Assembly: GCA_019118685.1 (NCBI GenBank)
Contig: DWYL01000215.1
Location: 1 to 37,625, forward strand
Reading direction: 5' to 3'
DNA: 37,625 bases
Origin: Candidatus Blautia merdipullorum
Lineage (GTDB): Bacteria > Bacillota > Clostridia > Lachnospirales > Lachnospiraceae
A model generated the notes under the pieces. The model ran no database searches, had not been told where the DNA came from, and saw only the letters and a program-made list of their open reading frames with translations. Every line of letters begins with the position of its first letter. The first letter of the stretch is position 1. Below are positions 25,423 to 33,864 of the stretch, piece by piece. The position numbers were made by a program, and so were the translations under genes.

Positions 25423-26157
25423 TCAGCTTACAGATCTGCGCACCGCATTATCCTGGAAACGAAAATAGTCCGGCCGGTGCCGGGACTGGGTAAACTCAAA
25501 CATGACCCCGTCGCTGTTATAAGTATGACTGGTGATCACAGCCAGGCAGTTGTAGTCATTCACATCTAATTCCAGATATTTCTCATCGATCTGTGTGATT
25601 TTTTCTACGGTCATCACCCGCTTGCTGTTTACAATGGTCATGTGGAGGGTGTTTTCCAGATATTCATAAATAGAATTTTCGGCAATTTCCGGAGTCAGGC
25701 CGCAAGCAGCGCTTTTCAGAAAATAGTTGTGATTGATGATCAGAGGTTTTTCGTCTAAAAAATGGAGACGCTGAATATAATATAATTCAGAACCCACCGG
25801 GAAGCCTGTCCGCCTGGAGATTTTCTCGTCGGCGGTAAGCTCCATGAACTGAAGGACTACGGAACGGCCTTTTTTATGATTGCGGATAGAAGACTCCTTA
25901 AAAGATTCGATACCGCCGATGGTATAGGCCGCCTGTTCCACAGGCCGATAGATATTCCGGACACCTTTTCCCTGCATGGTCTGGACATAGCCGTCCATGA
26001 CCAGACGGCTCACTGCCCGGCGGATTGTGTTGCGGGAGCAGTTATAAGACTGTACCAGCTGATTTTCGGAAGGGAGCAGCTCCTGATAGGCATATTCTTC
26101 CTCTTCTATTTTTTGTTTTAAATCTTTGTAAATAGTTTCATACTTACTTTTCGGCAT
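25423..26157 (-). CDS. treR: GntR-family trehalose operon repressor (TreR-like)
   Basis: A 244-residue repressor. The N-terminal winged helix-turn-helix covers residues 1-70 ('ELLPSENQLVQSYNCSRNTI' and 'RRAVSRLVMDGYVQTMQGKG'). A UTRA effector domain follows (about 85-240), with 'YYIQRLHFLDEKPLIINHNYF' and the end 'EFTQSRHRPDYFRF'. It would respond to trehalose 6-phosphate (family knowledge). The track start, 12 codons upstream, overlaps an operator. The start 'MPKSKYETIYKDL' is used because the family homology begins there and AGGA lies ten bases before it. It is divergent from treP, and operator sites flank both promoters, indicating autoregulation and repression of treP-treC. Confidence 0.9.
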   Translation of the reverse strand: MPKSKYETIYKDLKQKIEEEEYAYQELLPSENQLVQSYNCSRNTIRRAVSRLVMDGYVQTMQGKGVRNIYRPVEQAAYTIGGIESFKESSIRNHKKGRSVVLQFMELTADEKISRRTGFPVGSELYYIQRLHFLDEKPLIINHNYFLKSAACGLTPEIAENSIYEYLENTLHMTIVNSKRVMTVEKITQIDEKYLELDVNDYNCLAVITSHTYNSDGVMFEFTQSRHRPDYFRFQDNAVRRSVS

Positions 26158-26175
26158 ACTATGATCACGTCCTGT

Positions 26176-26189
26176 CTTGTTTAAACATC
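26176..26189. promoter_or_regulatory. TreR-like operator site 1
   Basis: CTTGTTTAAACATC matches the palindrome CTTGTTTAAACAAG at 12 of 14 positions. It lies just downstream of the -10 element of the treR promoter, where a bound repressor would block treR transcription. Confidence 0.75.
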
Positions 26190-26199
26190 TCATGTTTTC

Positions 26200-26227
26200 A
26201 TTATATAAAAAAAATTGAAAAAGTCAA
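26200..26227 (-). promoter_or_regulatory. treR promoter
   Basis: On the minus strand TTGACT (26222-26227) is followed after 16 bases by a perfect TATAAT (26200-26205). Operator site 1 lies immediately downstream and site 2 immediately upstream. Confidence 0.75.
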
Positions 26228-26237
26228 GAAAACAATG

Positions 26238-26266
26238 TTGACATGTTTAAACAAGTGTGCTATTTT
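26238..26266 (+). promoter_or_regulatory. treP-treC promoter
   Basis: A perfect TTGACA (26238-26243) is followed after 17 bases by TATTTT (26261-26266). The spacer contains operator site 2, and operator site 3 covers the expected start point. The leader to the treP start codon is about 35 bases and carries AAGGAGG. Confidence 0.75.
26241..26256. promoter_or_regulatory. TreR-like operator site 2
   Basis: ACATGTTTAAACAAGT overlaps the -35 and spacer of the treP promoter. The inner 14 bases match the palindrome CTTGTTTAAACAAG at 13 positions. Confidence 0.75.
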
Positions 26267-26268
26267 AT

Positions 26269-26284
26269 ACTTGTTCAAACAAGT
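26269..26284. promoter_or_regulatory. TreR-like operator site 3
   Basis: ACTTGTTCAAACAAGT is a 16-base palindrome broken only at its centre, located at the expected transcription start of treP-treC, 28 bases centre-to-centre from site 2. Confidence 0.78.
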
Positions 26285-26308
26285 TCGTGAAAAGAAGGAG
26301 GTACAAGC

Positions 26309-28273
26309 ATGGCAAAATATACAGATGACGTCAAGGCATTGCTGGAGCTGATCGGCGGAAAAGAGAATATTGCGGCAGTGTCTCACTGTATGACAAGAAT
26401 GAGATTCGTTCTTGCAGACGAAAAGAAAGCAAACGCAAAGGAAATTGAAAAGCTGAAAAGTGTAAAGGGAACCTTTACCCAGGCAGGGCAGTATCAGGTA
26501 ATCATCGGAAACGATGTATCTACTTTTTATAATGAGTTTACTGCCTATGCGGGGATTGAAGGTGTGAGCAAAGAGGCGGCCAAACAGGCGGCTAAGACCA
26601 ATCAGAACCCGATCCAGAAGATCATGAGCAACCTGGGAGAGATTTTTGCTCCCATTATCCCGGCTCTTATCTGCGGCGGTCTTGTACTGGGCTTCCGTAA
26701 TGTGATCGATGCCATTTATTTCTTTGACAATGGAACCAAAACGATCGTTGATATTTCTCAGTTCTGGGCAGGAGTGGACAGCTTTCTGTGGCTCATCGGT
26801 GAAGCCGTATTCCACTTATTGCCCGTAGGCATTGTCTGGTCTATTACCAAAAAAATGGGAACCACCCAGATCCTTGGTATTGTATTAGGTCTGACACTGG
26901 TATCTTCCCAGCTTCTTAACGGCTTCAGTGTGGCTTCAACCCCGGCGGATCAGATACCATACTGGGATTTCGGATTTGCCAAGGTAAATATGATCGGTTA
27001 TCAGGGACAGGTTATCGCAGCCATGATGGCAGGTTTTGTACTGGTATACCTGGAAAAGTTTTTCCGGAAGATTTGTCCGGCGGTGGTCAGTATGATCGTA
27101 GTTCCGGTCTGCTCTCTGGTGCCGGCAGTATTTATCGCACATATGGTAGTAGGCCCCATCGGCTGGACCATTGGAAACGCTATTGCAGACGTGGTTTACG
27201 CAGGTCTGACTTCTAACATCCGATTTGTATTTGCAGGAATCTTCGGATTATTATATGCGCCTATCGTAATGACAGGTCTCCATCATATGACAAACGCTAT
27301 TGACTCTCAGCTGATCGCAGGTCCCAGCAAAAGCACCATCCTGTGGCCCATGATCGCACTGAGCAACATCGCACAGGGATCTAGTGTGCTGGCTATGACA
27401 GTTCTTCAGAAGAAAAATGAGAGAGCTCAGCAGGTCAACGTTCCTGCATGTATTTCCTGCTACCTGGGCGTAACAGAGCCGGCGCTCTTCGGCGTAAACT
27501 TAAAATACGGATTCCCGCTGGTTTGCGGTATGATCGGTTCTGCCTGCGCAGCAGTGATCTCTGTAGGCTTTGGAGTGGAAGCTCTGAGTATCGGTGTTGG
27601 CGGCCTTCCGGGTATCTTGTCTATTAAGCCAGAGTATTACCTGATCTTCCTCCTGGCTATGGCTGTAGCGATCGTAATTCCTTTTGCACTGACATTTATC
27701 GTAGGAAAGGCAAAATTATCTGCTGCAGACAGACTGGGAGAAGACTACGGAGAGGAGTCTCAGGTTGTTGAAGAGGTACAGGGACCGGCGGCACAGACAG
27801 AAGAAGCAGCAGAACCTCTCACAGAATTAAAGGCCGGACTTACCGGTAAGGTAATTCCTCTGGATGATGTTCCGGATGATGTGTTTTCACAGCATATTAT
27901 GGGCGACGGCGTTGCCATTGAGCCTGAAAATGATACCGTAGTAGCCCCTGCAGACGCAAAGGTAGGAGTAGTTATGGCAGACTCCGGACATGCCTGTGGT
28001 CTGATCTTTGCGAATGAGATGGAACTGCTGATTCATGTAGGAGTAGATACCGTTGATATGAACGGAGATGGATTTGAGCTTCTTGTAAAAGAAGGAGATC
28101 AGGTAAAACAGGGACAGCCCCTGATACGTTTTGATAAGGAAAAGATCAAAGCGGCAGGTCATCCTTATGTGACTGTATTTATTGTTACCGAGGAAGGACA
28201 GGCTAAGAATATCCAATACCTTACAGGTATGGAAGCAGAGGCAGGAAAGACACCGGTTATCAAGTTTGAGTAA
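26309..28273 (+). CDS. treP: PTS trehalose-type EIIBCA transporter
   Basis: A 654-residue membrane permease that imports and phosphorylates its sugar, predicted to be trehalose. The EIIB domain (1-85) has the phospho-cysteine C27 in 'SHCMTRMRF'. EIIC (about 105-475) has the glucose-superfamily motif 'LGVTEPALFGV' and many helices. EIIA (about 510-654) has the active H576 in 'ELLIHVGVDTVDM', joined by a Glu/Ala-rich linker. Because EIIA is fused, phosphate can pass from HPr to this one protein. Trehalose as substrate is inferred from the adjacent phosphotrehalase and TreR-like repressor; the EIIBC alone would also fit a beta-glucoside or sucrose type. The start codon follows AAGGAGGTACAAGC. 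It lies 12 bases from treC. Confidence 0.92.
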   Translation: MAKYTDDVKALLELIGGKENIAAVSHCMTRMRFVLADEKKANAKEIEKLKSVKGTFTQAGQYQVIIGNDVSTFYNEFTAYAGIEGVSKEAAKQAAKTNQNPIQKIMSNLGEIFAPIIPALICGGLVLGFRNVIDAIYFFDNGTKTIVDISQFWAGVDSFLWLIGEAVFHLLPVGIVWSITKKMGTTQILGIVLGLTLVSSQLLNGFSVASTPADQIPYWDFGFAKVNMIGYQGQVIAAMMAGFVLVYLEKFFRKICPAVVSMIVVPVCSLVPAVFIAHMVVGPIGWTIGNAIADVVYAGLTSNIRFVFAGIFGLLYAPIVMTGLHHMTNAIDSQLIAGPSKSTILWPMIALSNIAQGSSVLAMTVLQKKNERAQQVNVPACISCYLGVTEPALFGVNLKYGFPLVCGMIGSACAAVISVGFGVEALSIGVGGLPGILSIKPEYYLIFLLAMAVAIVIPFALTFIVGKAKLSAADRLGEDYGEESQVVEEVQGPAAQTEEAAEPLTELKAGLTGKVIPLDDVPDDVFSQHIMGDGVAIEPENDTVVAPADAKVGVVMADSGHACGLIFANEMELLIHVGVDTVDMNGDGFELLVKEGDQVKQGQPLIRFDKEKIKAAGHPYVTVFIVTEEGQAKNIQYLTGMEAEAGKTPVIKFE

Positions 28274-28285
28274 GGAGGATTTTCC

Positions 28286-29935
28286 ATGGCAGATTTTAAG
28301 AAAAGCGTTGTGTATCAGATATATCCCAAGTCCTTTTATGACAGTAACGGAGACGGACTGGGAGATTTAAGAGGTGTAATAGAAAAGCTGGATTATATAA
28401 AGGAACTGGGTGTGGACTACATCTGGATGACGCCGTTTTTTGTATCTCCTCAGAAAGACAATGGATATGACGTAGAGGATTACTATAACATTGATCCCAG
28501 ATACGGCACCATGGAAGACGTAGAAGAGCTGTCACGGGAAGCCGAAAAAAGGGGTATCCGCCTGATGTTTGACATGGTGTTCAACCATACCTCTGACAGG
28601 AATCAGTGGTTCCAGAAAGCTCTGGCAGGAGATCCCAAGTACAAAGATTTCTATATCTTTAAAAAAGGACCAAAGCCGGGAGTTCCTCCAACCAACTGGG
28701 AGAGCAAGTTCGGCGGAAATGCCTGGGAATATGTAGAGAAGTTTGACGAGTATTACCTTCATCTTTTTGATGTATCTCAGCCTGACCTGAACTGGGACAA
28801 CCCGGAAGTAAGAAAAGAAGTCCAGAATGTGATTAAATTCTGGATGGGAAAAGGGATCAAGGGCTTCCGTTTTGATGTGGTAAACCTGATCAGTAAGGGA
28901 GAATTTGAAAACGATTACGAAGGGGACGGCAGAAGGTTTTATACCGACGGTCCCAATATCCATAAGTATCTCCGGGAACTGAACGAAGCCACTTTCGGAA
29001 CAGACGCAGAGATCATCACCGTGGGAGAGATGTCCAGTACCACCATGGAAAACTGTTATCAGTATGCAAACGAGGACGGTAAAGAATTGTCCATGGTTTT
29101 CAGCTTCCACCATCTGAAGGTTGACTTTATGGGAAATGAGAAGTGGGTCATTGTTCCCTTCGATTTCCAGAAGCTGAAAAAAATCCTCTTTGACTGGCAG
29201 GTGAACATGGGAAAACACCATGCCTGGAATGCTGTATTCTGGTGCAACCATGATCAGCCGAGAGTGGTTTCCAGATTTGGAAATGTGGAAAAATACTGGA
29301 AAGAATCTGCCAAAATGTTGGGAACTGTGATCCACTGCCTCAGAGGAACTCCTTATATTTACCAGGGGGAGGAACTGGGAATGACCAACGCCGGATTCAC
29401 AGATATTTCTCAGTATAAAGATGTGGAGAGCCTGAATCATTTCCGGATTCTTCAGGAGAAGGGCTTGACGGAGGAAAATGCTTATCAGATCCTTCAGATC
29501 CATTCCAGAGACAACAGCCGGACCCCGATGCAGTGGACCAGCGGAGAAAACGGCGGATTCACCACAGGAGAACCCTGGATCCAGGTAAATAAGAATTGCT
29601 CCTATATTAATGCGGAGGCAGAGCTTCAGGACGAAGACTCTATTTTCCATTACTACCGGAAACTGATCGAACTAAGGAAAAAGTATGATGTGATCGCTTA
29701 TGGAGATCTGAAGCCTTTAGATGAGAAAAATCCTTCCGTTTTTGCTTACGAGAGAGAATATCAGGGAGAGAAGATGCTGGTGATCTGCAACTTCTACGGC
29801 AAGAATACAACATGGGATTCAGAGACAGAGCTGGGAGAGTACCAGTGCGTTCTGAGCAATTATGAAGAGCACAGCATAGTGGACAGCAGGATAGACCTAA
29901 AGCCTTATGAGGCAGTTGTGCTGTATAAGAAATAA
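28286..29935 (+). CDS. treC: Alpha,alpha-phosphotrehalase (GH13)
   Basis: A 549-residue cytoplasmic GH13 enzyme that cleaves trehalose 6-phosphate to glucose and glucose 6-phosphate. The barrel motifs are in order: 'DMVFNHTS' (96-103), 'GFRFDVVNL' with nucleophile D197, 'ITVGEMSS' with acid/base E248, and 'FWCNHDQPR' with D323. The strings 'FSFHHLKVD' and 'YIYQGEELGMTN' and the N-terminal 'SVVYQIYPKSFYDSNGDGLGD' are typical of TreC rather than of oligo-1,6-glucosidase, which is its closest alternative. The neighbouring EIIBCA and TreR support the call. AAGGAGG precedes the ATG, and a strong terminator follows seven bases after the stop. Confidence 0.93.
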   Translation: MADFKKSVVYQIYPKSFYDSNGDGLGDLRGVIEKLDYIKELGVDYIWMTPFFVSPQKDNGYDVEDYYNIDPRYGTMEDVEELSREAEKRGIRLMFDMVFNHTSDRNQWFQKALAGDPKYKDFYIFKKGPKPGVPPTNWESKFGGNAWEYVEKFDEYYLHLFDVSQPDLNWDNPEVRKEVQNVIKFWMGKGIKGFRFDVVNLISKGEFENDYEGDGRRFYTDGPNIHKYLRELNEATFGTDAEIITVGEMSSTTMENCYQYANEDGKELSMVFSFHHLKVDFMGNEKWVIVPFDFQKLKKILFDWQVNMGKHHAWNAVFWCNHDQPRVVSRFGNVEKYWKESAKMLGTVIHCLRGTPYIYQGEELGMTNAGFTDISQYKDVESLNHFRILQEKGLTEENAYQILQIHSRDNSRTPMQWTSGENGGFTTGEPWIQVNKNCSYINAEAELQDEDSIFHYYRKLIELRKKYDVIAYGDLKPLDEKNPSVFAYEREYQGEKMLVICNFYGKNTTWDSETELGEYQCVLSNYEEHSIVDSRIDLKPYEAVVLYKK

Positions 29936-29941
29936 AAATTT

Positions 29942-29978
29942 AAGAGAAAGAGGTGCGACAGCCTCTTTCTCTTCTTTT
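29942..29978 (+). terminator. Terminator of the trehalose operon
   Basis: AAGAGAAAGAGG (29942-29953) is perfectly complementary to 29962-29973 around an eight-base loop, followed by a short T-rich tract. The 13 bases TGCGACAGCCTCT (29954-29966) are also found at 34002-34014 in the right end of palindromic element copy B. Confidence 0.85.
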
Positions 29979-29982
29979 ACCC

Positions 29983-30004
29983 TTTGTGTAAAATTTGTGT
30001 AAAA
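29983..30004. promoter_or_regulatory. Pho-box-like 11-bp tandem repeat
   Basis: TTTGTGTAAAA occurs twice with no gap (29983-29993 and 29994-30004). On the minus strand this reads TTTACA-N5-TTTACA, the spacing and sequence of Bacillus-type PhoP boxes (TT[A/C/T]ACA repeats every 11 bases). It lies 16 bases upstream of the -35 element of a phosphate transporter gene. Confidence 0.65.
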
Positions 30005-30019
30005 TCAAAGAAATAATTC

Positions 30020-30048
30020 TTGAATTAATTCTTTATAACGGGTATAAA
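30020..30048 (+). promoter_or_regulatory. Promoter of the Na/phosphate cotransporter gene
   Basis: TTGAAT (30020-30025) and TATAAA (30043-30048) are separated by exactly 17 bases. The leader of about 50 bases contains TAACTGTACGGTTA, a small inverted repeat, and then GGAGG before the GTG start. Confidence 0.7.
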
Positions 30049-30107
30049 TGTAACTGTACGGTTAAATTAAAGTGAAAAATATGTGAAAGTACTAATGGAG
30101 GAGAAAA

Positions 30108-31754
30108 GTGAAGATTACAGATTTTTTCAGTCTTTTAGGAGGACTGGCCTTGTTCCTTTACGGTATGCAGATGATGAGCAACGGCCTGGAGGCTGCTGCC
30201 GGAAACAAAATGAAACAGATCCTGGAAAAGCTGACAGCCAACCGCATTCTGGGAGTCCTGGTGGGAGCCGGGATCACAGCAGTTATCCAGTCCTCATCTG
30301 CTACCACAGTTATGGTGGTAGGCTTTGTTAATTCAGGTATGATGACTCTGCAGCAGGCAGTATGGATCATCATGGGAGCCAATATCGGTACCACTATTAC
30401 CGGACAGCTGATCGCCCTTGACGTAGGAGCTGTGGCGCCTCTTCTGGCATTTTTGGGAGTGGCCCTGGTAGTATTTATTAAGAAACAAAAGGTTCATCAT
30501 TACGGCTTGATCCTTGCTGGATTGGGTATCTTGTTTGTAGGTATGGATATGATGAGTGCGGCAATGATGCCGTTGAGAGATTCCGAAGCCTTTATTGCCC
30601 TGCTGACCCAGTTTTCTAATCCTATTCTGGGAATTCTTGCCGGCGCGGTATTTACTGCGATCATTCAGTCTTCCTCTGCTTCTGTAGGTATTCTTCAGGC
30701 ATTGGCTTCCAGCGGACTGATCGGACTGGGAAATGCGGTGTTTGTACTGTTCGGACAAAACATTGGTACTTGTATCACGGCCATTCTGGCGGCGATTGGG
30801 ACCAGCAGGAACGCTAAACGCACGACAATCATTCATCTGATGTTTAACCTTATTGGCACAACGATTTTTACTATTGTCTGTATACTGACTCCTCTGACAG
30901 AGGTGGTAGAGGCATTTACTCCTGATAATGTGGCAGCTCAGATCGCAAATATGCACACATTATTTAATGTTGTGACAACCTTGCTGCTGCTTCCTTTCGG
31001 CACATACCTGGCGAAGCTGGCTACAAAGATTCTTCCAGAAAAGAAAGACGAAAATGCAGATGTTATGCATATGGAGTTTATCCGTCCTATGGAAACTAAG
31101 AGGGATACGCAAATAGGGCTTTCCGCTATTGCCGTTACAAGCATTCGTAAAGAAATCCACAGGATGATGACCATGGCAAAAGAAAACGTGGATATGAGCT
31201 TTGAGGCAGTAAAAGAAGGAAAAACTACGCTGCTGGAGGAAGTCAGGGAGAGAGAAGAGTATATTGATTTCCTGAATAAGGAGATTTCAAAGTATATCTC
31301 TAAGACACTGGTAAATGAAAGCAATCCCAGAGATTCCAGATACATTAGCGCACTATTTAAAGTATGCGGGAATGTGGAGCGTATCGGTGATCATGCTATG
31401 AATATCTGCGAGTATACCAAGACTATCGAGCGCCAGAAAATTTCTTTTTCTTCCGAGGTAAAGAGAGAGATCGATGAGATGAAGAAAATCTGCGATCAGG
31501 CAATCAATTATCTTTCAGAAATCGGACAGGAACCGGGACAGAAAGAAGATATCAAGGTAATCGAGGATATTGAACAGAAGATCGATGATATGACAGAAGA
31601 CTATCGTCAGAAACAGCTGGAGCGTATGCAGAAAGGCACTTGCTCAGAAGAAGGCTGTATCATCTATTCCGAAATGCTCACAGACTTTGAACGTATCGGC
31701 GACCATATCCTGAATATCGGGCAGGAAATGGGAAGAGGAAAAGTGAGCGCATAG
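30108..31754 (+). CDS. Na/phosphate cotransporter with PhoU-like C-terminal domain
   Basis: A 548-residue protein. The N-terminal half (1-305) is the Na/Pi cotransporter II fold with its two inverted repeats, each marked by a QSSSA motif: 'AVIQSSSATTVMVV' (59-72) and 'AIIQSSSASVGIL'. The C-terminal third (about 345-548) is a PhoU-like helical bundle with two copies of the signature 'VERIGDHAMNI' and 'FERIGDHILNI'. The start is a GTG at good distance from GGAGG; no ATG is available before the first helix. The Pho-box-like repeat upstream suggests induction by low phosphate. PhoU-domain fusions are thought to link transport to phosphate signalling. A terminator follows. Confidence 0.93.
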   Translation: MKITDFFSLLGGLALFLYGMQMMSNGLEAAAGNKMKQILEKLTANRILGVLVGAGITAVIQSSSATTVMVVGFVNSGMMTLQQAVWIIMGANIGTTITGQLIALDVGAVAPLLAFLGVALVVFIKKQKVHHYGLILAGLGILFVGMDMMSAAMMPLRDSEAFIALLTQFSNPILGILAGAVFTAIIQSSSASVGILQALASSGLIGLGNAVFVLFGQNIGTCITAILAAIGTSRNAKRTTIIHLMFNLIGTTIFTIVCILTPLTEVVEAFTPDNVAAQIANMHTLFNVVTTLLLLPFGTYLAKLATKILPEKKDENADVMHMEFIRPMETKRDTQIGLSAIAVTSIRKEIHRMMTMAKENVDMSFEAVKEGKTTLLEEVREREEYIDFLNKEISKYISKTLVNESNPRDSRYISALFKVCGNVERIGDHAMNICEYTKTIERQKISFSSEVKREIDEMKKICDQAINYLSEIGQEPGQKEDIKVIEDIEQKIDDMTEDYRQKQLERMQKGTCSEEGCIIYSEMLTDFERIGDHILNIGQEMGRGKVSA

Positions 31755-31776
31755 TCTGATAAAAATACAGAAGGAT

Positions 31777-31830
31777 ACAGGGCTTTTACAATGGCGGAAG
31801 AAAAACGCTGAGTAAAAGCCCTGTCTTTTG
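31777..31830 (+). terminator. Terminator after the Na/Pi cotransporter gene
   Basis: ACAGGGCTTTTAC (31777-31789) is perfectly complementary to GTAAAAGCCCTGT (31812-31824) with a 22-base loop, followed by CTTTTG. Confidence 0.75.
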
Positions 31831-31851
31831 TTAATTCATTGTAAAAAAGCT

Positions 31852-31879
31852 TTGCAAAAAAACAGGCCTCTGTTATGAT
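31852..31879 (+). promoter_or_regulatory. Promoter of the CmpB-like membrane protein gene
   Basis: TTGCAA (31852-31857) lies 16 bases before TATGAT (31874-31879). The -10 contains the ATG at which the ORF track starts this gene, so that ATG cannot be the start of translation if this promoter is used. Confidence 0.6.
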
Positions 31880-31919
31880 TAGATTTGTATGTTACGAAAG
31901 AAGAGAGAGGAGAAGAACT

Positions 31920-33272
31920 TTGAATTATACTTGGGATGATCTCTTTTGGATCTTTATTGTGTACTCTTTTATCGGATGGTGTGCGGGAGTGACCGCTAAT
32001 GCTCTCAGAAGAAAGCGCTTTATTAATACTGGATTCCTGAATCTGCCCATCTGCCCTGTCTATGGAGTGATCGGCGTAGCTTACTGTATTTTCCTTACGG
32101 AATTAAAGGAAGAAGTGTTTTTCCTGTTCCTAGGCGGCGCGGTAGTCGCCTTCCTGCTGATCGTTGTGACAGGAGTTATCCTGGAAAAAGTATTCAACCG
32201 AAAGTGGTGGGACTACAGCCAGGCCAGATTTCAGTTTCAGGGATATCTGAACTTTGTCCACCTGCTATTTTTCGGTGCTGCGGCTGTTTTGTGTATTTGG
32301 TTCGCAAACCCGCTGCTGCTGGACATGGTCCATATGCTTCCGGACAAGGTGGAGATGGCTTTGGAAATCTGTCTGGGAATTCTGGTGCTGACAGATGTAG
32401 TATTTTGTGTGGCCACAGTGACTCAGATGCACCGTTCCGCGGCCCAGGCTGTATTTTTTGACTATGTTCAGAACTTTACAGAGGATTTCGGAAATGCCCT
32501 TACAAGAAGAGTCCAGAAACGTATGACAAAGGCTTATCCTAATATCCAGCTGGGAAAGATCCTGGAAGTGCTGAAGCCAAAGGAGAAGGCTACAGTCTTT
32601 GCTCAGGGATGCAGCTTTTATAAGCTGGTCTGGATGTTTATCATCGGCGCTGTGGGAGGAGTCGTGGTAGAGACCATTTTCTGCAGGTTTTCCATGGGAG
32701 AATGGATGAGCAGGAGCAGCTTTGTCTGGGGCCCCTTCAGTATTGTCTGGGGATTTGGCTGCAGCTTTCTCACTGCCTTGCTGTATCGTTACCGTGACAG
32801 AAGCGATCGGTATATTTTTCTTTACGGAACCATTTTAGGCGGCTTTTATGAATATGCCTGCAGCGTACTTTCCGAGAGAATCTTCGGGACTGTTTTCTGG
32901 GATTACAGTGAGATTCCCTTTAACCTGGGAGGAAGGATCAACCTTCTCTACTGTTTTTTCTGGGGGATCGCCGCGGTAGTCTGGATCAAGATCCTGTATC
33001 CCAGATTTTCTGACTGGATTGAAAAGATTCCCATGAAGCCCGGAAAGATCATTACCTGGTGTGCAGTGATTTTCCTTACTGTGGATATGGTGATGTCAGC
33101 CCTTGCCCTTTATCGCTACAACGGCAGGCTGACAGATCCGGAACCGGACAATGCCCTTGAAACATTTCTGGATCAGCATTTTGACGATCAGAGAATGGAA
33201 AAAGTTTATCCAAACGCAAAAGTACAGGGAGAGGACGGAACATGGGAAAAAATGAATGAATTGAACCCATGA
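31920..33272 (+). CDS. Tandem CmpB-type (ABC_trans_CmpB) membrane protein
   Basis: A 450-residue integral membrane protein made of two homologous halves. Half one: 'VYSFIGWCAGVTANALRRKRFINTG', then 'ICPVYGVIGV', 'VTGVILEKVFNRKWWDYSQ' and 'GYLNFVHLLFFGAAAVL'. Half two: 'IGAVGGVVVETIFCRFSMGEW', then 'VWGPFSIVWGFGC', 'YEYACSVLSERIFGTVFWDYSE' and 'GRINLLYCFFWGIAAVV'. The [WF]WDYS motif recurs in both. Pfam names the family ABC-transporter type IV, but its function is not established. The ATG at 31875 lies in a -10 element. The TTG at 31920 has AGAGGAG nine bases upstream and gives the usual N-terminus 'MNYTWDDLFWIF', so it is chosen. It stands alone, with 67 bases to the next gene. Confidence 0.85.
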   Translation: MNYTWDDLFWIFIVYSFIGWCAGVTANALRRKRFINTGFLNLPICPVYGVIGVAYCIFLTELKEEVFFLFLGGAVVAFLLIVVTGVILEKVFNRKWWDYSQARFQFQGYLNFVHLLFFGAAAVLCIWFANPLLLDMVHMLPDKVEMALEICLGILVLTDVVFCVATVTQMHRSAAQAVFFDYVQNFTEDFGNALTRRVQKRMTKAYPNIQLGKILEVLKPKEKATVFAQGCSFYKLVWMFIIGAVGGVVVETIFCRFSMGEWMSRSSFVWGPFSIVWGFGCSFLTALLYRYRDRSDRYIFLYGTILGGFYEYACSVLSERIFGTVFWDYSEIPFNLGGRINLLYCFFWGIAAVVWIKILYPRFSDWIEKIPMKPGKIITWCAVIFLTVDMVMSALALYRYNGRLTDPEPDNALETFLDQHFDDQRMEKVYPNAKVQGEDGTWEKMNELNP

Positions 33273-33339
33273 ATCTTTGTATGATCTGTGATATAAAAGG
33301 AAATGTATGAATGCAAATAGAAGAAAGGCGGGATGATAT

Positions 33340-33858
33340 ATGAAAAAATTGCTGGTAGTAGTGGATATGCAGAAAGACTTTATTGATGGGGTCCTGGGAA
33401 CGGCGGAAGCTGTAAAAATTGTGGAACCGGCGGCTGCAAAGATCAGGGAGGCTAAAGAACAGGGCGAAGATATTATCTTTACAAAAGACACCCATCATAA
33501 GGATTATCTTATGATCCAGGAGGGAAGAAAACTTCCTGTGCCTCACTGTGTGAAAGGAACTCGTGGATGGGAACTGGATGACAGGATCGGGGAACTGGCC
33601 CGGGGCTGCAGGATCCTGGAAAAACCTTCTTTTGGAAGCATGGAGCTGGCTGCGCTGGCACAGCAGGAAAATTATGAAGAGATTGAACTGATCGGATTGT
33701 GTACGGATATCTGTGTGATCTCTAATGCTATGCTTTTAAAAGCTGCCTTGCCGGAAGCAGTGATCAAAGTAGATCCTTTCTGCTGTGCAGGAGTTACTCC
33801 GGAGAGCCATAAAAATGCTCTGGAGGCTATGAGAACCTGCCAGATAGAGTTGTCCTAG
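33340..33858 (+). CDS. Isochorismatase-family cysteine hydrolase, nicotinamidase-like
   Basis: A 172-residue enzyme with the complete Asp-Lys-Cys triad of the family: D9 in 'VVVDMQKDF', K95 in 'LEKPSFGS' and C125 in 'GLCTDICVISN'. The zinc-binding pattern D50-x-H52 ('FTKDTHHKDY') is that of nicotinamidases such as PncA, so deamidation of nicotinamide to nicotinate for NAD salvage is the best guess. The protein is somewhat shorter than typical PncA, and other amidase activities are possible. GAAAGGCGGG precedes the ATG. Palindromic element copy B begins seven bases after the stop. Confidence 0.85.
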   Translation: MKKLLVVVDMQKDFIDGVLGTAEAVKIVEPAAAKIREAKEQGEDIIFTKDTHHKDYLMIQEGRKLPVPHCVKGTRGWELDDRIGELARGCRILEKPSFGSMELAALAQQENYEEIELIGLCTDICVISNAMLLKAALPEAVIKVDPFCCAGVTPESHKNALEAMRTCQIELS

Positions 33859-33864
33859 AAAACG

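Noticed and set aside
26201-26815. 204-residue minus-strand ORF across the tre control region
   Set aside because: It runs through two promoters and three operators and is antisense to the EIIB domain.
28532-29650. 372-residue ORF on the minus strand
   Set aside because: It is antisense to treC, which has all GH13 motifs. The reverse frame has no recognisable domain or ribosome binding site.
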